This document shows positions 28,001-42,800 of a stretch of DNA of 64,000 bases, piece by piece. The translations under genes and the position numbers were made by a program. The DNA is from Phymorhynchus buccinoides. Taxonomy: Eukaryota; Mollusca; Gastropoda; Neogastropoda; Raphitomidae. Each line of letters starts with the position of its first letter. Within the stretch, counting starts at the first letter, position 1. Below the pieces are notes generated by a model. That model saw nothing but the letters and a program-made list of their open reading frames with translations, was not told the origin of the DNA and made no database searches. Location of the stretch: NCBI GenBank assembly GCA_017654935.2, contig CM065701.1, forward strand, positions 239,501 to 303,500. Reading direction: 5' to 3'.

Positions 28001-31000
28001 GAGCCAGGTCAGATGACACAGCCCTTCACAGCAGACTGAACCCCTTTGGTGCAGCACTAGGAGCCAGGTCAGATGACACAGCCCTTCACAGCAGACTGAA
28101 CCCCTTTGGTGCAGCACTAGGAGCCAGGTCAGATGACACAGCCCTTCACAGCAGACTGAACCCCTTTGGTGCAGCACTTGGAGCCAGGTCAGATGACACA
28201 GCCCTTCACAGCAGACTGAACCCCTTTGGTGCAGCACTTGGAGCCAGGTCAGATGACACAGCCCTTCACAGCAGACTGAACCCCTTTGGTGCAGCACTTG
28301 GAGCCAGGTCAGATGACACAGCCCTTCACAGCAGACTGAACCCCTTTGGTGCAGCACTAGGTGCCAGGTCAGATGACACAGCCCTTCACAGCAGACTGAA
28401 CCCCTTTGGTGCAGCACTGTAGCCAGGTCAGATGACACAGCCCTACACAGCAGACTGAACCCCTTTGGTGCAGCACTGTAGCCAGGTCAGATGACACAGC
28501 CCTTCACAGCACACTGAACCCCTTTGGTGCAGCACTGTAGCCAGGTCAGATGACACAGCCCTTCACAGCACACTGAACCCCTTTGGTGCAGCACTAGGAG
28601 CCAGGTCAGATGACACAGCCCTTCACAGCACACTGAACCCCTTTGGTGCAGCACTTGGAGCCAGGTCAGATGACACAGCCCTTCACAGCAGACTGAACCC
28701 CTTTGGTGCAGCACTGTAGCCAGGTCAGATGACACAGCCCTTCACAGCAGACTGAACCCCTTTGGTGCAGCACTATGGGCCAGGTCAGATGACACAGCCC
28801 TTCACAGCAGACTGAACCCCTTTGGTGCAGCACTTGGAGCCAGGTCAGATGACACAGCCCTTCACAGCAGACTGAACCCCTTTGGTGCAGCACTTGGAGC
28901 CAGGTCAGATGACACAGCCCTTCACAGCAGACTGAACCCCTTTGGTGCAGCACTATGGGCCAGGTCAGATGACACAGCCCTTCACAGCAGACTGAACCCC
29001 TTTGGTGCAGCACTGTAGCCAGGTCAGATGACACAGCCCTTCACAGCAGACTGAACCCCTTTGGTGCAGCACTGTAGCCAGGTCAGATGACACAGCCCTT
29101 CACAGCAGACTGAACCCCTTTGGTGCAGCACTGTAGCCAGGTCAGATGACACAGCCCTTCACAGCACACTGAACCCCTTTGGTGCAGCACTATGGGCCAG
29201 GTCAGATGACACAGCCCTTCACAGCACACTGAACCCCTTTGGTGCAGCACTATGGGCCAGGTCAGATGACACAGCCCTTCACAGCAGACTGAACCCCTTT
29301 GGTGCAGCACTGTAGCCAGGTCAGATGACACAGCCCTTCACAGCACACTGAACCCCTTTGGTGCAGCACTGTAGCCAGGTCAGATGACACAGCCCTTCAC
29401 AGCAGACTGAACCCCTTTGGTGCAGCACTATGGCCAGGTCAGATGACACAGCCCTTCACAGCAGACTGAACCCCTTTGGTGCAGCACTGTAGCCAGGTCA
29501 GATGACACAGCCCTTCACAGCAGACTGAACCCCTTTGGTGCAGCACTATGGGCCAGGTCAGATGACACAGCCCTTCACAGCAGACTGAACCCCTTTGGTG
29601 CAGCACTATGGCCAGGTCAGATGACACAGCCCTTCACAGCAGACTGAACCCCTTTGGTGCAGCACTGTAGCCAGGTCAGATGACACAGCCCTTCACAGCA
29701 GACTGAACCCCTTTGGTGCAGCACTGTAGCCAGGTCAGATGACACAGCCCTTCACAGCAGACTGAACCCCTTTGGTGCAGCACTAGCTGCCAGGTCAGAT
29801 GACACAGCCCTTCACAGCAGACTGAACCCCTTTGGTGCAGCACTAGGAGCCAGGTCAGATGACACAGCCCTTCACAGCAGACTGAACCCCTTTGGTGCAG
29901 CACTGTAGCCAGGTCAGATGACACAGCCCTTCACAGCAGACTGAACCCCTTTGGTGCAGCACTAGGAGCCAGGTCAGATGACACAGCCCTTCACAGCAGA
30001 CTGAACCCCTTTGGTGCAGCACTAGCTGCCAGGTCAGATGACACAGCCCTTCACAGCAGACTGAACCCCTTTGGTGCAGCACTAGGAGCCAGGTCAGATG
30101 ACACAGCCCTTCACAGCAGACTGAACCCCTTTGGTGCAGCACTAGGAGCCAGGTCAGATGACACAGCCCTTCACAGCAGACTGAACCCCTTTGGTGCAGC
30201 ACTGTAGCCAGGTCAGATGACACAGCCCTTCACAGCACACTGAACCCCTTTGGTGCAGCACTATGGGCCAGGTCAGATGACACAGCCCTTCACAGCACAC
30301 TGAACCCCTTTGGTGCAGCACTATGGGCCAGGTCAGATGACACAGCCCTTCACAGCAGACTGAACCCCTTTGGTGCAGCACTGTAGCCAGGTCAGATGAC
30401 ACAGCCCTTCACAGCACACTGAACCCCTTTGGTGCAGCACTGTAGCCAGGTCAGATGACACAGCCCTTCACAGCAGACTGAACCCCTTTGGTGCAGCACT
30501 AGGAGCCAGGTCAGATGACACAGCCCTTCACAGCAGACTGAACCCCTTTGGTGCAGCACTAGTAGCCAGGTCAGATGACACAGCCCTTCACAGCAGACTG
30601 AACCCCTTTGGTGCAGCACTAGGAGCCAGGTCAGATGACACAGCCCTTCACAGCAGACTGAACCCCTTTGGTGCAGCACTAGGAGCCAGGTCAGATGACA
30701 CAGCCCTTCACAGCAGACTGAACCCCTTTGGTGCAGCACTGTAGCCAGGTCAGATGACACAGCCCTTCACAGCAGACTGAACCCCTTTGGTGCAGCACTA
30801 GCTGCCAGGTCAGATGACACAGCCCTTCACAGCACACTGAACCCCTTTGGTGCAGCACTAGGAGCCAGGTCAGATGACACAGCCCTTCACAGCAGACTGA
30901 ACCCCTTTGGTGCAGCACTATGGTCCAGGTCAGATGACACAGCCCTTCACAGCAGACTGAACCCCTTTGGTGCAGCACTTGGAGCCAGGTCAGATGACAC

Positions 31001-34000
31001 AGCCCTTCACAGCAGACTGAACCCCTTTGGTGCAGCACTAGGAGCCAGGTCAGATGACACAGCCCTTCACAGCAGACTGAACCCCTTTGGTGCAGCACTA
31101 GGAGCCAGGTCAGATGACACAGCCCTTCACAGCAGACTGAACCCCTTTGGTGCAGCACTAGGAGCCAGGTCAGATGACACAGCCCTTCACAGCAGACTGA
31201 ACCCCTTTGGTGCAGCACTAGGAGCCAGGTCAGATGACACAGCCCTTCACAGCAGACTGAACCCCTTTGGTGCAGCACTTGGAGCCAGGTCAGATGACAC
31301 AGCCCTTCACAGCAGACTGAACCCCTTTGGTGCAGCACTAGCCAGGCCAGATCAGATGACACAGCCCTTCACAGCAGACTGAACCCCTTTGGTGCAGCAC
31401 TTGGAGCCAGGTCAGATGACACAGCCCTTCACAGCAGACTGAACCCCTTTGGTGCAGCACTAGGAGCCAGGTCAGATGACACAGCCCTTCACAGCAGACT
31501 GAACCCCTTTGGTGCAGCACTGTAGCCAGGTCAGATGACACAGCCCTTCACAGCAGACTGAACCCCTTTGGTGCAGCACTATGGGCCAGGTCAGATGACA
31601 CAGCCCTTCACAGCAGACTGAACCCCTTTGGTGCAGCACTTGGAGCCAGGTCAGATGACACAGCCCTTCACAGCAGACTGAACCCCTTTGGTGCAGCACT
31701 GTAGCCAGGTCAGATGACACAGCCCTTCACAGCAGACTGAACCCCTTTGGTGCAGCACTATGGAGCCAGGTCAGATGACACAGCCCTTCACAGCAGACTG
31801 AACCCCTTTGGTGCAGCACTTGGAGCCAGGTCAGATGACACAGCCCTTCACAGCAGACTGAACCCCTTTGGTGCAGCACTAGGAGCCAGGTCAGATGACA
31901 CAGCCCTTCACAGCAGACTGAACCCCTTTGGTGCAGCACTAGGAGCCAGGTCAGATGACACAGCCCTTCACAGCAGACTGAACCCCTTTGGTGCAGCACT
32001 GTAGCCAGGTCAGATGACACAGCCCTTCACAGCAGACTGAACCCCTTTGGTGCAGCACTATGGGCCAGGTCAGATGACACAGCCCTTCACAGCAGACTGA
32101 ACCCCTTTGGTGCAGCACTAGGTGCCAGGTCAGATGACACAGCCCTTCACAGCAGACTGAACCCCTTTGGTGCAGCACTAGGAGCCAGGTCAGATGACAC
32201 AGCCCTTCACAGCAGACTGAACCCCTTTGGTGCAGCACTAGGAGCCAGGTCAGATGACACAGCCCTTCACAGCAGACTGAACCCCTTTGGTGCAGCACTT
32301 AGAGCCAGGTCAGATGACACAGCCCTTCACAGCAGACTGAACCCCTTTGGTGCAGCACTAGGAGCCAGGTCAGATGACACAGCCCTTCACAGCAGACTGA
32401 ACCCCTTTGGTGCAGCACTAGGAGCCAGGTCAGATGACACAGCCCTTCACAGCAGACTGAACCCCTTTGGTGCAGCACTAGGAGCCAGGTCAGATGACAC
32501 AGCCCTTCACAGCAGACTGAACCCCTTTGGTGCAGCACTAGGAGTCAGATGAGAGACACAGCCCTTCACAGCACACTGAACCCCTTTGGTGCAGCACTAG
32601 GTGCCAGGTCAGATGACACAGCCCTTCACAGCAGACTGAACCCCTTTGGTGCAGCACTAGGTGCCAGGTCAGATGAGGGACACAGCCCTTCACAGCAGAC
32701 TGAACCCCCTTGGTGCAGTACTGGGAGCCAGGTCAGATGACACAGCCCTTCACAGCACTCTGAACCCCTTTGGTGCAGCACTAGGTGCCAGGACAGATGA
32801 GAGACACAGCCCTTCACAGCAGACTGAACCCCCTTGGTGCAGTACTGGGAGCCAGGTCAGATGCCTCGTACTGTGAGCTAGGGTTAGACACAGCCCTTCA
32901 CAGCAGACTGAACTGCACCTCGACTTCCCCTCACTGTAGAAAATCATTGATAGGGCAGCTCTCACTTTGCTGTTTTCCAGCTTCAGGCTAGTGTCAGCCG
33001 TTGATCAAAGCCATCAGAGATGTTGCAGTGGGGCGTTATTCTGCTTCGTGGTGGTGCACAAGGGACGTAATTTTATGTACTGGAACAAGTGTGCCACCTA
33101 GTGACGATAAGGGGCAGATCATTTTCAGTGGCTATGCACTGATTCTTCGCGATATGTAAGGGAGATAACTTCATGTAGGTGGTGCACATGCACACAGTTC
33201 AGCACACGAGCCAGGGGCAGAACATGTTCATTTGAAAGAGCCAGGGGCAGATAATGTTCATTTGAAAGAGCCAGGGGCAGATAATGTTCATTATGAAGCC
33301 TGATTAATGATAATGATGGTGATGATGGTGCTCAGGTCTGGTTCCAGTCAACAGTCAGTTCAGCACATGAGCCAGGGGCAGATAATGTTCATGAAGCCTG
33401 ATTAACGATAATGATGGTGATGATGGTGATGATTGTGCTCAGGTCTGGTTCCAGTCAACAGTCAGTTCAGCACAGGAGCCAGGGGCAGATAATGCTCATT
33501 ATGAAGCCTTATTAACGATAATGATGATGATGATTGTGCTCAGGTCTGGTTCCAGTCAACAGTCGAGGGGAGGCCTTGGTTATCCCCCCTGGTGCTCACG
33601 GAATGCTGCAGAGAGCGGTTTATGTATCGTCATCGTCGTCATCATCATCTTCATCGTCATTGTTGTCATTACCGTCCTCCCTGCCGCTGATGGCTGTCAG
33701 GCTGCAGACTCCAGGGGTTATGTCCCCTGTGCCTTCAAGGGCCGCCACTGTACCTGGTGAGTGTGTGTTGGCTATGATTAGCTCCCTTTCATTATCCCTT
33801 GGGTGTTTTGAAGATGGGGAAGAATGCTTGCTTTGAAAATTCCATGGATTCCATCGCTTTTTTTGTTTTGCACATCTAATTCTGATAGACATATCATAGT
33901 CATTGCACTCAGAAAGTCAGACTAATATCACTTTGAGTTGACACACTGCCCTCGAAAACCCTCTTCAACCCTTTGAATGTTAACTCTCCACAAGGGGCTT

Positions 34001-36337
34001 GAACAGTATTCCAAATTAAAGCACTATCAAACGTCTCTTGTCATTTTCTTTCGAAAAGTGCTTTTAAAAATTGCAGAATTTGTGTAATCATGTTCTCTGT
34101 CTCTGTCTTTCTCTCTGTGTGTCTCTCTTTCTCTGTCCCTGACTGTCTGTTTGTCTGTCTCTCTCTGTCTCTCTCTGTAGTGTGTTGCTGAAGTAATGCA
34201 TATTTCCTCTTTTACCTTCCCATCAGCCCCTGCCCACAATGGAGGCCTGTCTCCTCTCTCACTGTCGTCGTGGCAACGCAGGGAGGGTGCGGCCCTTGAC
34301 CCCACAGTGACCCCTGAGCCAGTGCCCTCTGCCACTGCAGGGGACAGCACTCCTGACGCACCACAGCACGGGTGAGTTATACTACAGGCCTTGAACAGCT
34401 TGCAGAGGGAGATAGACAGCTAGACACAGCTTGCAAAGGGAGATAGACAGCTAGACACATGCACTGAGTGAACCCCATGCACAGCACTGGTGAGTTATAC
34501 TACAGGCCTTGAACAGCTTGCAGGGGGAGATAGACAGCTAGACACAGCTTGCAAAGGGAGATAGACAGCTAGACACATGCACTGAGTGAGCCCCATGCAC
34601 AGCACTGGTGAGTTATACTACAGGCCTTGAACAGCTTGCAGGGGGAGATAGACAGCTAGACACAGCTTGCAAAGGGAGATAGACAGCTAGACACATGCAC
34701 TGAGTGAGCCCCATGCACAGCACTGGTGAGTTATACTACAGGCCTTGAACAGCTTGCAGAGGGAGATAGACAGCTAGACACATGCACTGAGTGAGCCCCA
34801 TGCACAGCACTGGTGAGTTATACTACAGGCCTTGAACAGCTTGCAGGGGGAGATAGACAGCTAGACACATGCACTGATTGAATAGACAGCGGCCGTTCAA
34901 TTTGGATCGTTTAGTTCCCACATATGCGCTATCGTGAAACCCACTCACCTCCTGGGAGATAGACTCTTTTGCATCTCCTTCCTTCCCCATCCCTCCCTCC
35001 CTCCCATTCCTTGACCGTAGCAAGACTTCACGCGATAGCAAAGCTAGCACGCAGGCAGGATTTCACAAGTGGGCTGCTACAGCCAAAGTTCTATTTGGTC
35101 GCCATGGCAGCTTGCTTACTACACACGCGCAGCAGCAGTGCAGCAAGGCTTGACACATGGCTGATTGAAGAGTATAGCCTAGTAAAGAGTGTTCCTCTTT
35201 GCTTTGTGCTGTGGGAGAAACTACACACTGACACTAGTTGTCCCCATCAATTTAAATTGCTCAGCTACCGTTCGACTGAGCATAGAACTAACTATGCACA
35301 CTTTAAACACAAGATGACTCTAGAACTTATATGTAAAAGCACACTTATCAACACTGGCTACTTTAGACAGAACACGCCGAGGAAAATGCCACATAAATCT
35401 GTGGTACTGAGGCCTTGAAAAACTTAGGCCTTTAAAATAGCTAGCACATGCACTGTTCTATTCCAACCACTGCACTGCTATAATGTACACAAAGCGTGGT
35501 TTATTAATTAACACATACTGATTACACCACAACTAGCTTTACTACAGGCCTCGAATCACTGTTCACACAATGCTGATTGACCCCATGCACAGCACTATGT
35601 TATACTACACACCTTGAACAGTTTGGCAGGGGGAATAGTCTGTTTAGAAGCAGTGATTGAAAACATGCACAGCACAAAGTTCCACTACAGTTTTTGAACA
35701 GCTTTCAGGCGCTTCCAGAGAGCTTGAGTCATGCGCATTTCCCCCCTCTGCAAGCCTAGTGAGTTATACTACAGGCTAAACAGCTTGCAGGGGGAGATAG
35801 ACAGCTAGACACATGCACTGATTGAACCCCATGCACAGCACTGGTGAGTTATACTACAGGCCTTGAACAGCTTGCAGGGGGAGATAGACAGCTAGACACA
35901 TGCACTGATTGAACCCCATGCACAGCACTGGTGAGTTATACTACAGGCCTTGAACAGCTTGCAGGGGGAGATAGACAGCTAGACACATGCACTGATTGAA
36001 CCCCATGCACAGCACTGGTGAGTTATAGGTCTTGCAAAGGGAAATAGACAGCTAGATGCAGCTTGCAAAGGGAGATAGACAGCTAGACACAGCTTGCAAA
36101 GGGAGATAGACAGCTAGATGCAGCTTGCAAAGGGAGATAGACAGCTAGACACAGCTTGCAAAGGGAGATAGACAGCTAGACACATGCACACATTGAGCCC
36201 CATGCACAGCACCGGTCAGTGGTGCGTGGAAGGAATGGAGGAATGGAGCAAACTCATGTGAGTTTTTTGTTTTATCGAGGGAAATAAATGGAATGAGCAC
36301 AAACTATTATATAGCAGGAAACATTTTTTAAATGACA

Positions 36338-36368
<31 letters not shown>

Positions 36369-39300
36369 TAAGAGAAACATAGAGAGAGAGATAAGAGCAA
36401 CATAGAGAGAGAGATAGAGCAACATAGAGAGCAACATAGAGAGAGAGATAAGAGCAACATAGAGAGAGAGATAAGAGCAACATAGAGAGAGAGATAAGAG
36501 CAACATAGAGAGAGAGATAAGAGCAACATAGAGAGAGAGATAAGAGCAACATAGAGAGAGAGATAAGAGCAACATAGAGAGAGAGATAAGAGCAACATAG
36601 AGAGAGATAAGAGCAACATAGAGAGAGATAAGAGCAACATAGAGAGAGATAAGAGCAACATAGAGAGAGATAAGAGCAACATAGAGAGAGAAAGAGCATA
36701 GAGAGAGAGATAAGAGCAACATAGAGAGAGAGATAAGAGCAACATAGAGAGAGAGATAAGAGCAACATAGAGAGAGAGATAAGAGCAACATAGAGAGAGA
36801 GATAAGAGCAACATAGAGAGAGATAAGAGCAACATAGAGAGAGATAAGAGCAACATAGAGAGAGAGATAAGAGCAACATAGAGAGAGATAAGAGCAACAT
36901 AGAGAGAGAGATAAGAGCAACATAGAGAGAGATAAGAGCAACATAGAGAGAGATAAGAGCAACATAGAGAGAGAGATAGAGAGAGATAAGAGCAACATAG
37001 AGAGAGAGATAAGAGCAACATAGAGAGAGAGATAAGAGCAACATAGAGAGAGATAAGAGCAACATAGAGAGAGATAAGAGCAACATAGAGAGAGATAAGA
37101 GCAACATAGAGAGAGATAAGAGCAACATAGAGAGAGATAAGAGCAACATAGAGAGAGATAAGAGCAACATAGAGAGAGATAAGAGCAACATAGAGAGAGA
37201 TAAGAGCAACATAGAGAGAGATAAGAGCAACATAGAGAGAGATAAGAGCAACATAGAGAGAGAGATAAGAGCAACATAGAGAGAGAGATAAGAGCAACAT
37301 AGAGAGAGAGATAAGAGCAACATAGAGAGAGATAAGAGCAACATAGAGAGAGATAAGAGCAACATAGAGAGAGAGAGAAGAGCAACATAGAGAGAGAGAT
37401 AAGAGCAACATAGAGAGAGATAAGAGCAACATAGAGAGAGATAAGAGCAACATAGAGAGAGATAAGAGCAACATAGAGAGACAGTCTGCAAGAGATTGGA
37501 CAAGGATTTTTTAAAAATGCAAGAGAGAGAAATAAAAAGATTGCGTACAGTAGAGAAAGAGAGAGACAAAGAGCAAGACGGAGAAAGAAAGGGTGAGGAA
37601 AAAGAGGGAGTGCACAAGAGAGAGAGAGAGAGAGAGAGAAGAGCAACATAGAGAGAGAGAGAGAGAGGTGGGGTGAATGATTGAAGAGAAGGAAGAATGT
37701 GAAGGCAATTTTATGAACACATGTTCAGAAAGATGCTTGGGAAGAAAGCCTGCAAGCTGTTAGTTCCTGTAGAACATTGGTAAATGTGAGGAATGTTTGC
37801 ACCTGGTCTGTCCTGCCAGGGCCTCCACTGGAGTGAAACCAGACCAGCCCAAGGCCAAGGACTGTGTCATCACCATGGCCAAGGTCAAGGACAAAAGGTC
37901 GTCAGCCAAGGTCGCCGCCACGCTTGGGGTTAGTATGCAGGGGGGATAATCATAATGAGTGGATAGGCTAGGCCTTCCTGTTCTCTGTGTGGTTGACAGG
38001 CGATGGTTTTCATGTGATTTAGCAGGCAAAATAAAGGGGTGGGGGGGGTGGGGGTTACCTTGTTTTTGTCGAACATTACAGCTCAGCGTTTTATAATAGC
38101 AGTCAAAAATGGGGTCGCGTTACGCTCCGAGATGCTGTTGATCAAAAGTGTACCTAGTTTGGAAGCGTATGACCAACAATTGTTGCATAAAGCACAGACA
38201 GAGCTTCAGACAGATTTTGGTTTGTCGCACACATCGTATTAGAAAAGATGGTTCAACCATGTTTGGTTTCCACGTCCTTTACTTCTCTGTCCCCACAGGA
38301 GATGTGCACATCGTATTAGAAAAGATGGTTCAACCATGTTTGGTTTCCACGTCCTTTACTTCTCTGTCCTCACAGGAGATGCGCAGGAACCTTGACGACG
38401 TGATACGCAGCGTCCCATTGGACCTGGCCCACAGCCTGGAGCCAATCGGCGGCTCCGATGCTTTGCTGGACGACCAATCGCTGAGCCCCTTACAGTCCAA
38501 CACACCCACACCACAGAGTGAAGACAACGGGGGAGACGAGGAGATGGAATGTTCCGAGGAGCTGGGGAGTGTGACCTCCTCTGTGGATGTAGAGGGAGAG
38601 GGAAGGAAGGAGGGAGAGGAGAGAGGAGGCAGGGGCAAGACGACCAAGGAAGGCGTGAGCGACGAGAACATTGAGGTTAGTCCAGTGGAACCTGCCGGTA
38701 AAGACCTGACCTCTATGGATGGAGAGGGCGAGGGAAGGAGGGAGGGAGGACGACCAAGGAAGGCGTGAGCGACGAGAACATTGAGGTTAGTCCAGTGGAA
38801 CCTGCCGGTAAAGACCTGACCTCTATGGATGGAGAGGGAGAGGGAAGGAGGGAGGGAGAGGAGACAGGGGCAAGACAACCAAGGAAGGCGTGAGCGACGA
38901 GAACATTGAGGCTAGTCCAGTGGAACCTGCCTTGAAAGACATGGACGAATCGGCCATCAAAAGGGAGGTGCACACTCACTGGTCCCAATATGAAGGGGAA
39001 GACAATCTGTGACAAATGTTGGGGTCACATCATAGAGGGGGTCTTAGTAGGGAAGGTCTTATAGGGAAGGTCTTCATAGGGAAGGTCTAATAGGGAAGGT
39101 CTTTATAGGGAAGGTCTTCATAGGGAAGGTCTTTATAGGGAAGGTCTTCATTGGGAAGGTCATTATAGGGAAGGTCTAATAGGGAAGGTCTTCATAGGGA
39201 AGGTCTTCATAGGGAAGGTCTTCATAGGGAAGGTCTTCATAGGGAAGGTCCGAGGGAAGGTCTTCATAGGGAAGGTCTTCATAGGGAAGGTCTTCATAGG

Positions 39301-39758
39301 GAGGTTCCACTGTAGCACCATATATTTCAGACCATAAGGTGCACCCTACAAATTTTAAGCAAAATTCAGATCTTTACGTATTGTCTTATTACAGTGGAAT
39401 CCGTTTAATTGGCCATAGGATAATCGGCCAAAGCCGCTTAATCGGCCAATTTCCTCTGGAACGGAATTTTTTCTTCTTAAGCATGTGTTATTTTGTTCGT
39501 TTTAACGGCCAAAGCTGAAATCTTCATTTTCGCTTTATTGGCCACTTTTTCTCTCTATTTTTTCCTCTTTACCCCTTTTTGAGAGGGAGAACAACAGAGG
39601 CAGACAAACTGACAACACACTTGTGACGTTTACATTATTGAGTGTGAAGTTGGAAGGTGAGCTGTTGTCAATTGAAAGACCCTGCATGGCGTTAAAATCA
39701 CTCAAGAAAACAAAATCATTGTCTTTTACTCGTGCTTCTGTCAAGTTGTAGGATTAAT

Positions 39759-39850
<92 letters not shown>

Positions 39851-42800
39851 GACAAAAAGGGAAATAATTTGAATTTGAACTGCAACATTTAATTTTGACG
39901 TCATTGCTTTTGACTTGCATAATTGCGTCATATGTTCGTTTTATCGGCCGATTCGCTTTATCGGCCATATTTTTCCTGGTCCCAAAAGTGGCCGATTAAG
40001 CGGATTCCACTGTATGCTGTTTGTCGTAATATAGGGTGCAGGGGTTCAGTGTGAAGAAAAGCATCACAATAAGAAAGAAAAGAAAGAAAGACAACCAAGG
40101 CCCAGCTGTGCTCCATAGTTTCATCTTATTTTACAGACTGTCAAGGACTGACAACGTCACAACCACCAAGGCCCAGCTGTGCTCCATAGTTTCATCTTAT
40201 TTTACAGACTGTCCAGGACTGACAACGTCACAACCACCAAGGCCCAGCTGTGCTCCATAGTTTCATCTTATTTTACAGACTGTCCAGGACTGACAACGTC
40301 ACAACCACCAAGGCCCAGCTGTGCTCCATAGTTTCATCTTATTTTACAGACTGTCCAGGACTGACAACATCACAACCACCAAGGCCCAGCTGTGCTCCAT
40401 AGTTTCATCTTATTTTACAGACTGTCAAGGACTGACAACGTCACAACCACCAAGGCCCAGCTGTGCTCCATAGTTTCATCTTATTTTACAGACTGTCCAG
40501 GACTGACAACATCACAACCACCAAGGCCCAGCTGTGCTCCATAGTTTCATCTTATTTTACAGACTGTCAAGGACTGACAACATCACAACCACCAAGGCCC
40601 AGCTGTGCTCCATAGTTTCATCTTATTTTACAGACTGTCCAGGACTGACAACGTCACAACCACCAAGGCCCAGCTGTGCTCCATAGTTTCATCTTATTTT
40701 ACAGACTGTCCAGGACTGACAACGTCACAACCACCAAGGCCCAGCTGTGCTCCATAGTTTCATCTTATTTTACAGACTGTCAAGGACTGACAACATCACA
40801 ACCACCAAGGCCCAGCTGTGCTCCATAGTTTCATCTTATTTTACAGACTGTCCAGGACTGACAACGTCACAACCACCAAGGCCCAGCTGTGCTCCATAGT
40901 TTCATCTTATTTTACAGACTGTCCAGGACTGACAACGTCACAACCACCAAGGCCCAGCTGTGCTCCATAGTTTCATCTTATTTTACAGACTGTCAAGGAC
41001 TGACAACGTCACAACCACCAAGGCCCAGCTGTGCTCCATAGTTTCATCTTATTTTACAGACTGTCAAGGACTGACAACGTCACAACCACCAAGGCCCAGC
41101 TGTGCTCCATAGTTTCATCTTATTTTACAGACTGTCTTCAGGACTGACAACGTCACAACCACCAAGGCCCAGCTGTGCTCCATAGTTTCATCTTATTTTA
41201 CAGACTGTCAAGGACTGACAATTCACAACCACCAAGGCCCAGCTGTGCTCCATAGTTTCATCTTATTTTACAGACTGTCCAGGACTGACAACATCACAAC
41301 CACCAAGGCCCAGCTGTGCTCCATAGTTTCATCTTATTTTACAGACTGTCAAGGACTGACAACGTCACAACCACCAAGGCCCAGCTGTGCTCCATAGTTT
41401 CATCTTATTTTACAGACTGTCAAGGACTGACAATGTCACAACCACCAAGGCCCAGCTGTGCTCCATAGTTTCATCTTATTTTACAGACTGTCCAGGACTG
41501 ACAACATCACAACCACCAAGGCCCAGCTGTGCTCCATAGTTTCATCTTATTTTACAGACTGTCAAGGACTGACAACGTCACAACCACCAAGGCCCAGCTG
41601 TGCTCCATAGTTTCATCTTATTTTACAGACTGTCAAGGACTGACAATGTCACAACCACCAAGGCCCAGCTGTGCTCCATAGTTTCATCTTATTTTACAGA
41701 CTGTCCAGGACTGACAACATCACAACCACCAAGGCCCAGCTGTGCTCCATAGTTTCATTTTATTTTACAGACTGTCCAGGACTGACAACGTCACAACCAC
41801 CAAGGCCCAGCTGTGCTCCATAGTTTCATCTTATTTTACAGACTGTCAAGGACTGACAACATCACAACCACCAAGGCCCAGCTGTGCTCCATAGTTTCAT
41901 CTTATTTTACAGACTGTCAAGGACTGACAACAACACAACCACCAAGGCCCAGCTGTGCTCCATAGTTTCATCTTATTTTACAGACTGTCAAGGACTGACA
42001 ATGTCACAACCACCAAGGCCCAGCTGTGCTCCATAGTTTCATCTTATTTTACAGACTGTCCAGGACTGACAACGTCACAACCACCAAGGCCCAGCTGTGC
42101 TCCATAGTTTCATCTTATTTTACAGACTGTCAACTGACAACATCACAACCACCAAGGCCCAGCTGTGCTCCATAGTTTCATCTTATTTTACAGACTGTCA
42201 CTCACTGACAACATCACAACCACCAAGGCCCAGCTGTGCTCCATAGTTTCATCTTATTTTACAGACTGTCCAGGACTGACAACGTCACAACCACCAAGGC
42301 CCAGCTGTGCTCCATAGTTTCATCTTATTTTACAGACTGTCCAGGACTGACAACGTCACAACCACCAAGGCCCAGCTGTGCTCCATAGTTTCATCTTATT
42401 TTACAGACTGTCCAGGACTGACAACATCACAACCACCAAGGCCCAGCTGTGCTCCATAGTTTCATTTTATTTTACAGACTGTCAAGGACTGACAATGTCA
42501 CAACCACCAAGGCCCAGCTGTGCTCCATAGTTTCATCTTATTTTACAGACTGTCAAGGACTGACAACGTCACAACCACCAAGGCCCAGCTGTGCTCCATA
42601 GTTTCATCTTATTTTACAGACTGTCAAGGACTGACAACGTCACAACCACCAAGGCCCAGCTGTGCTCCATAGTTTCATCTTATTTTACAGACTGTCAAGG
42701 ACTGACAACGTCACAACCACCAAGGCCCAGCTGTGCTCCATAGTTTCATCTTATTTTACAGACTGTCAAGGACTGACAACGTCACAACCACCAAGGCCCA

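Noticed and set aside
24592..32925. CRISPR-like array or repeat protein gene
   Set aside because: Units are contiguous with no unique spacers, the DNA is plainly eukaryotic, and the periodic open frames exist on both strands and break whenever a 59-bp unit occurs.
34969..35418. 149-codon open frame as a gene
   Set aside because: No motif, no splice or promoter context, and it lies in an insertion within an intronic array.
36216..37649. Long minus-strand open frames rich in Leu/Ser/Cys/Tyr
   Set aside because: Three overlapping frames are all open because the 21/23-bp unit has no stops on that strand; no domain and no start or splice context.
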